Assembly (NCBI GenBank): GCA_964420995.1
Contig: CAYQUX010000024.1
Coordinates: 1 to 64,000, forward strand
Source of the DNA: Leptolinea sp964420995
GTDB lineage: Bacteria; Chloroflexota; Anaerolineae; Anaerolineales; Anaerolineaceae
Reading direction: 5' to 3'
DNA: 64,000 nucleotides
Below are positions 1 through 7,077 of this stretch, piece by piece. Within the stretch, counting starts at the first letter, position 1, and each line of letters starts with the position of its first letter. Position numbers and translations under genes: made by a program. The notes beneath the pieces were generated by a model. The model ran no database searches. It was not told where the DNA came from and saw only the letters and a list, made by a program, of their open reading frames with translations.

Positions 1-44
1 ATGCCAGAGACGTGTTCCGGACAGGTGATCAGCCCCCATCCCGG

Positions 45-80
45 CCTTCCCCCAATCTGAAAAGCAGGATTGGGAGAAGG
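45..80. repeat. Imperfect inverted repeat
   Basis: The arms 45-57 and 68-80 pair over 13 bp with one mismatch around a 10-nt loop. There is no T-run, so it is not a clear terminator. It resembles the imperfect hairpin near 44457-44488: both carry a C-tract, an AAAAGCAG loop region and a TGGGAGA right arm. It may belong to a small dispersed repeat family. The first 211 bases otherwise hold no gene that I can support. Confidence 0.35.
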
Positions 81-120
81 TGCCTTTAATCCGAGATGGA
101 AAGCCTGAAGAATTCTCAAA

Positions 121-164
121 AAAAATATCCCCTAACCCTTTATCAGAGTATCGGGGATATTTTT
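121..164 (-). terminator. Rho-independent terminator of the OsmC gene
   Basis: A 12-bp perfect stem (121-132 with 153-164) ends in an A-run at 117-125, which reads as a T-run on the minus strand directly after the OsmC-like gene. The right arm also carries T residues on the plus strand, so it could work in both directions. Confidence 0.75.
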
Positions 165-211
165 CTATAAAAACAAATTGAAGGAATGATACGGGTTGTG
201 TTTCTTCGGTT

Positions 212-610
212 TCAAGATACCACGCGGGTTTGTACATCAAACACCGGCGGGTGTTCGATGGTCTTCTTGACCTTGCACTGGTCTGCCGAGCGAATAAGGG
301 CACTATGATATTTTTCAGGGAATGTCGGCGGTACCTGTATCTCGATGGACACCTTTTCCATTAAACCCGTCGCCCGGTTGGTTTCCGTGGATTGAACCAA
401 TCGGATTCCTTCAACGGGTAAATTGTGCTGTTTGCAAAAACTCAGGACATAATAACCGGCGCATGTTCCCAGTGAAGCGAGGAATAACAAAAAAGGTGAA
501 GGGGCGGTATTTTCGCCTCCGCCTTGAATGGGCTGGTCTGATGGCACACTGAATCCGCTAAAATGCGCGTCAACCTTCACACCGCCGGGAAAATCAATCA
601 ACATTTCCAT
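212..610 (-). CDS. OsmC-like family protein
   Basis: This 132-residue protein belongs to the OsmC/Ohr/YhfA superfamily, small homodimeric cytosolic proteins, many of which reduce organic hydroperoxides with paired cysteines. The two conserved cysteines are visible in the expected contexts: one in the central helix (SLGTCAGYY) and one later (SADQCKVKK). An N-terminal glycine-rich GGGENTAPSP segment is also typical. The length matches the family. The start at 610 has a GGGAGAG ribosome-binding site; an in-frame ATG two codons later is possible. It stands alone between a terminator and the divergently spaced rnz. The substrate cannot be read from sequence; the YhfA-like subgroup has no settled function. 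Confidence 0.85.
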   Translation of the reverse strand: MEMLIDFPGGVKVDAHFSGFSVPSDQPIQGGGENTAPSPFLLFLASLGTCAGYYVLSFCKQHNLPVEGIRLVQSTETNRATGLMEKVSIEIQVPPTFPEKYHSALIRSADQCKVKKTIEHPPVFDVQTRVVS

Positions 611-676
611 TAGTAATTTCTCTCCCAGGAATTAGTAGTATTCTTTTTTTGATGACACAATAATGAAATGGTTACA

Positions 677-1597
677 TCAATCCAGATGTTTGACCTGGAA
701 CGTATCAAAATCACGCGCCACCACGGCTTCCGGGAAAACGGATTGTGCTTCCGCGACGACGTCCTTCTCGCGATAGCGGCGGGAAACATGCGTCAGATAC
801 AGCGCCCGAACTCCAGCTTTTGCGGCCAGTTCGGCCGAACGCCGGGCGGTCATATGGGAAAACTGCCGGGCCATATCCGCTTCTTCATCCAGGTAGGTGG
901 ATTCGATCACCAGGGCGTCCGCCCCGCGGCAGATATCCACCAGGCTGTCCACCTCGCCCACATCGCCAACCACAACCAGGCGGGTGCCCGGTTTGTATTC
1001 ACCCAGTACATCATCGGGGTCGATCACCCGCCCATCCGTCAGGGTTATGGGCAGGCCATTTACCAGGTCACGCCGGCAGGGGCCGGGGGGAACCCCCATC
1101 GCATCAGCTCTGTCGGGCAGAAAGGGTTTGCGTCCCTTCTCTTCAAAGATGAAACCCAGGCAGTCCGGTCCACGGTGCTGGACATTGAATGCCGAGATGG
1201 TCAGATCACCTTCCTCAATGATTGGCCCGCTGGTCACCGGGATGAACTGAATGGGCATGGGTGCGGATGCGCCGCGCAAGACAACTCCATATAACAAATC
1301 ATGGATGCGTTCCAGAGCGCTCTTGCCTCCATAAATCTCCAGACAGTCTATGGTTTCCCAGCGCATGTAGGTGGATAACAAACCCGCCAGACCAAGGATG
1401 TGATCCAGGTGTCCGTGGGTGATGAGTATGCGGTTCAGGTGTTTAAAGCCAATGCCGCTCTGCAGGATCTGCCGCTGGGTTCCCTCACCACAGTCAACCA
1501 GGTAGCGCTGGTCGTCGTGCTTGACTACCAGTGACGGCAGGTTGCGGCGTGCCGATGGAGCGGAAGCGGATGTTCCTAAAAAGATGATCTCAAACAA
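677..1597 (-). CDS. rnz: Ribonuclease Z (metallo-beta-lactamase fold)
   Basis: RNase Z removes the 3' trailer from tRNA precursors in the cytoplasm. The 306-residue protein has the usual short-form length. The N-terminus FLGTSASAP and the metal motif HGHLDH (His61, His63, Asp65, His66) are clear. The later ligands are found in a GDV motif (GDT in most homologues), FSHMTA and LTHVSRRY near the C-terminus. The start is a TTG codon preceded by a GGAAAGGG ribosome-binding site; no ATG lies close to the conserved N-terminus, so I accept TTG. The gene is monocistronic in this layout. A different MBL-fold phosphodiesterase is possible but less likely. Confidence 0.85.
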   Translation of the reverse strand: MFEIIFLGTSASAPSARRNLPSLVVKHDDQRYLVDCGEGTQRQILQSGIGFKHLNRILITHGHLDHILGLAGLLSTYMRWETIDCLEIYGGKSALERIHDLLYGVVLRGASAPMPIQFIPVTSGPIIEEGDLTISAFNVQHRGPDCLGFIFEEKGRKPFLPDRADAMGVPPGPCRRDLVNGLPITLTDGRVIDPDDVLGEYKPGTRLVVVGDVGEVDSLVDICRGADALVIESTYLDEEADMARQFSHMTARRSAELAAKAGVRALYLTHVSRRYREKDVVAEAQSVFPEAVVARDFDTFQVKHLD

Positions 1598-1727
1598 TAA
1601 AATGACCCTTTCCTGATGAAGAAATCAATTTTACCGCAATCCTGTATGAAGAAATTTTTATGCATATATTATGGAGTTTTTGGATGAAATTTTTACACTT
1701 AGTCTATTGACCAGAACAGGAGAGCCT

Positions 1728-2843
1728 ATGTCACATTCATTAAAAGCCGTCTTAAGCATGGTAATCGTTCTTGCGGGTTTAACCGGATGCAGCCTGCCGA
1801 ATCAGGTAAAAGCCACATCCATACCCACCGTTGTTGCAGAACCCAGCGCAACCCCCAACCTGGAAATGACCATTCAGGCAGCCGTGAAACTCACCGAATC
1901 AGCAAAGTCTGGAATGCAGGCAACCATCAATAGTTCAGTGTCTACTACGCTGACCGCTGTTCCTCAGGCCGCCGTTCCTGTGATACCAACACCCACTCCG
2001 ATCAACCCGGCCTATGTTACCGAGGAAGAAGTGGCTGCGATGGTGGAAAATGAAGTGAATGAGGCCCTGGCCGCCTCTACAACGTGTGCTTCCACCTCCA
2101 CTGCCGCCGCTTCGGACGACACCATCACGTCGGAAGAGTTGGCAGAACTTGAAGCCGCTGTAACAGCCTCTGAACAGGCTATTTCCGAAGCAACCGAATT
2201 GGCGGAACAATACCTTGCGTTGTACGCGGAGCTTGGTGAAGAAACCATAGCTCTCCTCCAACAGGTAGAAAGTGACCTGGCGGCCATGAGCTCCTCCACT
2301 GCCGAGATTGCCGCCACATTGGATGAGATCAATGCGGCGCTGCAGCAGGGCCTGGCGCTGGCGGAAGAAACCATTACAAAGTTGGAAACCCAGGCCAGTG
2401 AGATTCAGGCGCAGGTAACCGAGATTCAGACCTCCGCCGCCGGCTGGAAAGAAAAGGTCTCTGCGGAACTTGAGAACCGCGCCAAACTGGCAGATGGATT
2501 ACAGGCAGACCAGATTGCTTCTGATAAAGCCGGTACGTTACAGCAACTCAGTCAATACGTGAGTCAATTAAAAACATTCCTTGGAGATGGAAAATTTTCC
2601 AAAGATGAAATGACCAACGTGATCAAGCTGGGCACGAACGCCAGTGCAAGTCTTCGTCAGTTCGGAGATGCAGGCGCAAGCCTGGCAGATAAAATCAGTG
2701 GATTGAACCGAAATATTGCCCGGGGTGAGATGCCACAGTTGATGACAGGACTGGCCGACCTGGACAGGAATTTTTCCGGTCTCGACGCCAGTCTGCGCGA
2801 CAAGCCTTCTCCATCTTTACCCAAATTGCCAACACGAAAGTGA
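1728..2843 (+). CDS. Coiled-coil lipoprotein, function unknown
   Basis: The 371-residue product starts with a lipoprotein signal peptide (lipobox LTGC), so it should be lipid-anchored outside the membrane. A Thr/Pro-rich linker follows. Residues from about 120 to 270 are very rich in Ala, Glu, Gln, Ser and Thr with heptad-like spacing, which suggests a long coiled coil. I do not recognise a catalytic domain. I chose the ATG at 1728 because an AGGAGAG ribosome-binding site precedes it and the signal peptide begins there; an upstream ATG at 1671 has neither. Two more exported proteins follow on the same strand, the first after a strong palindrome. Confidence 0.75.
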   Translation: MSHSLKAVLSMVIVLAGLTGCSLPNQVKATSIPTVVAEPSATPNLEMTIQAAVKLTESAKSGMQATINSSVSTTLTAVPQAAVPVIPTPTPINPAYVTEEEVAAMVENEVNEALAASTTCASTSTAAASDDTITSEELAELEAAVTASEQAISEATELAEQYLALYAELGEETIALLQQVESDLAAMSSSTAEIAATLDEINAALQQGLALAEETITKLETQASEIQAQVTEIQTSAAGWKEKVSAELENRAKLADGLQADQIASDKAGTLQQLSQYVSQLKTFLGDGKFSKDEMTNVIKLGTNASASLRQFGDAGASLADKISGLNRNIARGEMPQLMTGLADLDRNFSGLDASLRDKPSPSLPKLPTRK

Positions 2844-2860
2844 AACACGGAATTACAGTT

Positions 2861-2900
2861 GCATACAATGCCATGCTTGAAGGAGCATGGCATTGTATGC
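2861..2900. repeat. 16-bp perfect palindrome between lipoprotein genes
   Basis: The arms 2861-2876 and 2885-2900 are perfectly complementary over 16 bp with an 8-nt loop. It starts 17 bp after the coiled-coil lipoprotein stop and 55 bp before the next start. No T-run follows on either strand, so a classical intrinsic terminator is unlikely. It could be an mRNA-stabilising hairpin, a processing site or an operator. Confidence 0.6.
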
Positions 2901-2955
2901 TAAAGTATGGTGGCAAAAGATATTCATAAACATTTTAAACTTTTCAGGAGGGATT

Positions 2956-3654
2956 ATGAAAACAGGTAAGATTTTGTTCTTCGCTGTCCTTGCAGTCGCG
3001 ATATGTTTAAGTGCTTTTTCCCAGGCTCCTTCGTTCATCGCGAAACCGGCACTTGATGCCACAGCCGTGCCTACCGAGACTCCAGCCGAAGACTCAACAG
3101 CCATGGAAGAATTGGTGCAGGAATTGAAAGATAAAGGCACCATTTCATCTACCGAGGGAACTTATTATAGCCTTCCGGAATTTCATCAGGAATGGGCCAA
3201 ACTCTACTACTATCAATGGTGGTACACCGATTACAGCCCGACGAACTTTGTGGTCCAGGCTGACCTGGCATGGGAAACCGCCAACAAATACGCGAATCTG
3301 GGTGATTCTGGTTGTGGGTTTGTGTACCACACGGATGACAAGAACAACCACCATGCCACTTTCTTGATGATGGACGGCAAGGTGCAAACCTACAGAGCGC
3401 TGGATGGCAATTGGATACAGATGAAAGGTGGAAGCGCCGGAAAATTCAAGATTCCCGCGGATAAAGCCCACATGGTGCTGGCCGTCGATCAGCAAAAGAT
3501 TACGGTATTTATCAATGGCAAGCAGGTGGTCACATTTGAAGATCCAAAACTGCAGGGTGGTAAACTCGGCCTGACCCTGGCCTCCGGAACCAACAAGGGT
3601 TTTGGCATGCGTTGTGATATGACAAACATCGAACTGTGGGAATTGCCAGAGTAG
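2956..3654 (+). CDS. Exported beta-sandwich protein, paralogue of the next gene
   Basis: The 232-residue protein has a signal peptide ending near an SAFSQA site with no lipobox cysteine, so it looks secreted rather than lipid-anchored. After a short Pro/Thr linker and a helical segment it carries a domain resembling concanavalin-like or DUF1080-type beta-sandwich folds: a WWY motif, GCGFVYH, then KITVFINGKQV and a C-terminal TNIELWE. No enzyme residues are evident; a carbohydrate- or ligand-binding role is only inferred from fold resemblance. The start at 2956 follows a strong CAGGAGGG ribosome-binding site. The neighbour at 3715 is a clear paralogue, so the pair arose by tandem duplication. 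Confidence 0.7.
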   Translation: MKTGKILFFAVLAVAICLSAFSQAPSFIAKPALDATAVPTETPAEDSTAMEELVQELKDKGTISSTEGTYYSLPEFHQEWAKLYYYQWWYTDYSPTNFVVQADLAWETANKYANLGDSGCGFVYHTDDKNNHHATFLMMDGKVQTYRALDGNWIQMKGGSAGKFKIPADKAHMVLAVDQQKITVFINGKQVVTFEDPKLQGGKLGLTLASGTNKGFGMRCDMTNIELWELPE

Positions 3655-3676
3655 TCGAAATACCCGGCAGATTGGT

Positions 3677-3709
3677 TATAATCATCCCTGTTAGATAAGC
3701 AGGGATGAT
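3677..3709 (+). promoter_or_regulatory. TATAAT box with overlapping palindrome
   Basis: A perfect TATAAT at 3677-3682 overlaps the left arm of a 10-bp palindrome (3681-3690 with 3700-3709). The right arm contains the AGGGA ribosome-binding site, and the palindrome ends 5 nt before the ATG at 3715. A -35 match is not obvious. As DNA it would be a -10/+1 operator; as RNA, if transcription starts further upstream, it would sequester the ribosome-binding site. Confidence 0.5.
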
Positions 3710-3714
3710 CTTTT

Positions 3715-4494
3715 ATGAAAACGCGATGGTTTCTTTACAGTTCACTTCTCCTGATAATCACCGGCAGCCTGCTTTCAGGGTGTGCCGCTTCGGTTGCCAC
3801 GACCACGCCTCAAGCCGTACAGGCTTCGACCACACCATCCCCGGAAGTGACTGAATTCACGTCTACACAGACAGTCACCGTTGTTCCCGCGGCGGCTACA
3901 AAAACACCTGAGATTGGACTTTCAGCCACAGCCCAGTCCAACAACATGAAAGCGGATATGGAAAAGCTGGCGGAAGAAAAACTGGTCAGCAGCGCGGCGG
4001 GTACATTCTACCGTGTGCAGGATTTCACGGGAGAGTGGGCCAAACTTTCCTACTATCACTGGTGGCCGCTGAACCGAAAACCGTCCAACTTTGCCATCCG
4101 CGCGGATGTTGCCTGGGATTCTGCCATGCCCAATTCCAATCCGTCCAAAGCGGGCTGCGGATTCGTTTTTCATGAAAATGGACCGGATAACCTTCACATG
4201 ACGTTGCTGAACCTGGATGGTATTGTTCGCAATTACCGTATTGAAAAAAAGGTGTTCACAAACCTGAAAGGGAATTACGCGGGGAAATTTAAGATACCGG
4301 CGGATTCCGCGAAAATCATGCTGGTGGTGGATTACCAGTGGATTACCATTTTCGTGAACGGGAAGCGGGTGGTGCGCTTTGAAGACAACCACCTCAAAGA
4401 CGGCGGACTGGCATTCGCCGTCAGTTCCGGCTCCAATAATGATTTCGGTACCCGCTGCAGCTTCACCAATGTTGAATTGTGGGAATTTGATTAA
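3715..4494 (+). CDS. Beta-sandwich lipoprotein, paralogue of the previous gene
   Basis: The 259-residue protein begins with a lipoprotein signal peptide (lipobox LLSGC), so it should be anchored to the outer face of the membrane, unlike its upstream paralogue. A Thr/Pro-rich linker of about 50 residues leads to the same domain: EWAKLSYYHWW, GCGFVFHENG, KFKIPAD, ITIFVNGKRV and FTNVELWEFD all have direct counterparts in the neighbour. Function is unknown; ligand or glycan binding is a guess from fold resemblance. The start codon lies next to the palindrome at 3681-3709. Its TAA stop shares a TTAA tetranucleotide with the stop of the convergent M20-like gene. Confidence 0.75.
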   Translation: MKTRWFLYSSLLLIITGSLLSGCAASVATTTPQAVQASTTPSPEVTEFTSTQTVTVVPAAATKTPEIGLSATAQSNNMKADMEKLAEEKLVSSAAGTFYRVQDFTGEWAKLSYYHWWPLNRKPSNFAIRADVAWDSAMPNSNPSKAGCGFVFHENGPDNLHMTLLNLDGIVRNYRIEKKVFTNLKGNYAGKFKIPADSAKIMLVVDYQWITIFVNGKRVVRFEDNHLKDGGLAFAVSSGSNNDFGTRCSFTNVELWEFD

Positions 4495-5930
4495 CTGATC
4501 GCCGAAACGCCCCAGATCTGCAGCAGGCGAATGTAAAAACGGGTCATCTTTACCAGCGCGTCAATACGAATGCGTTCATTTATTCCGCCGGGTTGCAGGT
4601 CGTCTTCCGGCGGAATGACCAGCGGGGTGAAGCGGAACACGTTACGGCATACCGAGGTGTAAAACCGCGCGTCACCCGGCCAGGGCTGCACCGTGGGGGC
4701 GATGGGAATGCCATCATAGACTTCCAGAATGGCGCGTTCCACCGTTTGATAGGCCGGTGATGATGAGGAGGATGGATTGGGTGCTTCCCAGGCACGGTCA
4801 GCCTGCGCCTGGAACAGAACGCGTTCATCCTTGACTGCCTTTCGGATGTGGTCACTCACTGCGGCTATGGTCTCACCGGGCATCAGGAATACATCCACTT
4901 CTGCCTTCGCCTGTTCCAGTGTGCCGCTGAAACGCACCGGCACAAACTGGGTGGTGGAGCGCATTTGCGCCTCGGGATCCTTGAGGATCATCTTGCGGGC
5001 CAGTGAAGACAACAGCCAGGCATTGGCAAACACGATCTGCTGTGTATACCCGATGGCACCCACCAGACCGCTGTAAGAATCACGAATTTCTTTCAGGGAA
5101 GCCGGCAGGGGATTGTCTGCCAGGCTGGCAATGGCATGCGCCAGGATATCCAGTTTATTGTCATTGCGTTTTGTATTCTGGGTCTTGAATTCAAAGCGGA
5201 TGTGTCCACGTTCCGTCACCCCGATCAAGGCCGCCAGTCCGTTCAAGCCGGGCAGGTATCCCCCGGTAATCCAATCGCCTTCATCCAGAGCCACTTCCAG
5301 GCGGACATTGGCTTTCTTCAGGAAAGCGGCCGTCCGGCAGGCGCCCATCTTCCCCCCGGAGAGGCAGTCATGTCCAAAAGCCAGGTATACCGTGCGCTCG
5401 GGGGTATACCCGGCGCGCAGCATCAGTTCCACCGCCTGCAGTATGGCCACCATTTGCCCTTTGCCTTGCAGGGTTCCCCGGCCCCACACAAACCCGTCTT
5501 TCACCTGGCCGGAGAAGGGTTGCACCTCCCACTGGTCAACGGTTTTCGGGTCCACCGGCGGGACATCATAGTGCCCGCTGAGCAGCACGCCCGGTAATTT
5601 CGGATTGCGCCCGGGCCAGATGTACAAAAGGGAAAGTTCCTGGCTGGAACGTACTTCCAGGGTGGTATGCACGCGGGGGAATTGTTGCAACAGGGCGCGG
5701 TGCAGGCCGAAATATTCGTCACGCTGCGTCCCGGTGAGTTCATCCGCCGCGATGGTGCGGCAGCGGATCACCTGCGAGAGATGCTCGGCCACCACCGCGC
5801 CGTCCACGTCTTCCAGGTCAACCACCGGATAGTCCGGGATTGGACGCGCGAAACGCAGAGCGGTGATCAACATCACGCCCGCCAGGAAAAAGAGCAGGAT
5901 GGTACAGACGATGAGGATTTGGATGAACAT
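4491..5930 (-). CDS. M20 peptidase homologue with degenerate active site
   Basis: This 479-residue protein follows the PM20D1-like branch of M20 peptidases, with one N-terminal membrane helix (about residues 3-24) and the catalytic plus lid domains. The first metal motif is intact (GHYDVPP, His120 and Asp122), and Asp216 of LDEG is present. Other key positions are changed: the bridging Asp of GRGTLDDKG is Gln155, the catalytic and metal Glu pair of GHDEE is Cys189-Leu190, and the final metal His of HGxNER is Gly448. I therefore infer that it is not an active zinc peptidase. The reading frame is intact, which argues for a retained role as a pseudoenzyme rather than a decaying gene. I prefer ATG 5930 to an upstream TTG at 5960. 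Confidence 0.8.
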   Translation of the reverse strand: MFIQILIVCTILLFFLAGVMLITALRFARPIPDYPVVDLEDVDGAVVAEHLSQVIRCRTIAADELTGTQRDEYFGLHRALLQQFPRVHTTLEVRSSQELSLLYIWPGRNPKLPGVLLSGHYDVPPVDPKTVDQWEVQPFSGQVKDGFVWGRGTLQGKGQMVAILQAVELMLRAGYTPERTVYLAFGHDCLSGGKMGACRTAAFLKKANVRLEVALDEGDWITGGYLPGLNGLAALIGVTERGHIRFEFKTQNTKRNDNKLDILAHAIASLADNPLPASLKEIRDSYSGLVGAIGYTQQIVFANAWLLSSLARKMILKDPEAQMRSTTQFVPVRFSGTLEQAKAEVDVFLMPGETIAAVSDHIRKAVKDERVLFQAQADRAWEAPNPSSSSSPAYQTVERAILEVYDGIPIAPTVQPWPGDARFYTSVCRNVFRFTPLVIPPEDDLQPGGINERIRIDALVKMTRFYIRLLQIWGVSAIS

Positions 5931-5986
5931 GGTACCTGGTATTGATTGTATCAAAATCAAACGATTGACGAAAATCCGCGAAAATG

Positions 5987-6016
5987 TTCATGAAAACAGT
6001 CGGGTGTTTATATAAT
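5987..6016 (+). promoter_or_regulatory. Candidate promoter of the aldo/keto reductase gene
   Basis: TTCATG (5987-5992) and a perfect TATAAT (6011-6016) are spaced 18 bp apart, placing a start near 6023, about 30 nt before the ATG. The -35 match is weak. Confidence 0.4.
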
Positions 6017-6053
6017 TGAATCACTCGTAAACAGAACAGGGGTAGGAGGAAAC

Positions 6054-7022
6054 ATGGAATACCGCAGCCTGGGACGAACCGGTTTGAGAGTTTCTGAAAT
6101 TTGTCTGGGGAGTATGCAATTCGGTTGGACGGCTGGCGAAGAGGAATCCCGCAAGGTTCTTTCCGCGGCCGTGGATGCCGGAATCAACTTTATTGATACC
6201 GCGGATGTGTATTCCCGCTGGGTCAAGGGGAATATGGGCGGTGAATCTGAAGCCGTCATTGGAAACTGGCTCAAGAAAAGCGGGATTCCCCGCAGTGACC
6301 TGGTGATCGCCACCAAGGTACGCGCTCCCATGGGCCCCCGGGTGAACGATGAAGGCCTCTCCCGCGTTCACATCCTGAGGGCGGTGGAAGACTCGTTGCG
6401 CCGCCTGCAAACAGACTATATTGACCTTTATCAAACCCACTGGCCCGACGAGAACACTCCCATCGAAGAGACACTGGCTGTTATGAACGACCTTGTGCGC
6501 CAGGGGAAAGTCCGCTATGTTGGCTGTTCGAATATACCCGCCTGGCGGCTGGTGGAGTCACTTTGGGTGGCGGAGCATTACCAGTATTGCCGTTATGAGT
6601 CGCTGCAGCCGCATTACAACCTTCTGCACCGCGCCGAATTCGAAGCCGAACTGGCGGAGGTCTGCCGCGGTTACAGCCTGGCGGTGATGCCCTACAGTCC
6701 GCTGGCCGCCGGTTTTCTGACGGGCAAATACCGGCGGGGTGAGACGGACACAGTCAGCCAGCGCAATGTTTCCAAATATTTTACCGACCATAACTGGGAC
6801 GTGCTGGACTTTCTGGCGAAAATGGCGGAAAAGCATGGCAAGAGCGTGTCACAGATCGCGCTGGGCTGGCTGCTCAACCAACCTGTGGTCACCTGCCCGA
6901 TCATTGGCCCGCGGTCACTGGAACAGTTGACAGACAACCTGGGGGCTGTCGGTCTGCGGCTTGAACCGGATGAGATCAAAGAGCTGGACCGCCTGACCGC
7001 GTGGGATGCTTCGGGTAGCTGA
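6054..7022 (+). CDS. Aldo/keto reductase
   Basis: The 322-residue cytosolic protein is an NAD(P)H-dependent aldo/keto reductase with the (beta/alpha)8 barrel. The catalytic tetrad is visible: Asp48 and Tyr53 (FIDTADVYS), Lys88 (ATKV) and His129 (QTHWPD). The C-terminal cofactor region GPRSLEQLTDNL is typical of the YghZ/general-stress-69 group. The start follows a strong GGAGGA ribosome-binding site. The true substrate cannot be told from sequence. The metG gene starts 55 nt downstream on the same strand and may be co-transcribed. Confidence 0.9.
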   Translation: MEYRSLGRTGLRVSEICLGSMQFGWTAGEEESRKVLSAAVDAGINFIDTADVYSRWVKGNMGGESEAVIGNWLKKSGIPRSDLVIATKVRAPMGPRVNDEGLSRVHILRAVEDSLRRLQTDYIDLYQTHWPDENTPIEETLAVMNDLVRQGKVRYVGCSNIPAWRLVESLWVAEHYQYCRYESLQPHYNLLHRAEFEAELAEVCRGYSLAVMPYSPLAAGFLTGKYRRGETDTVSQRNVSKYFTDHNWDVLDFLAKMAEKHGKSVSQIALGWLLNQPVVTCPIIGPRSLEQLTDNLGAVGLRLEPDEIKELDRLTAWDASGS

Positions 7023-7077
7023 CCGGCCGGGCAGGGTATGTTACAATCTTCCTGATATTAAGCCTGTGAGGATGATG

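Noticed and set aside
668..1294. Long open frame on the plus strand opposite RNase Z
   Set aside because: It is antisense to a clear rnz gene, has no ribosome-binding site and shows no recognisable sequence.
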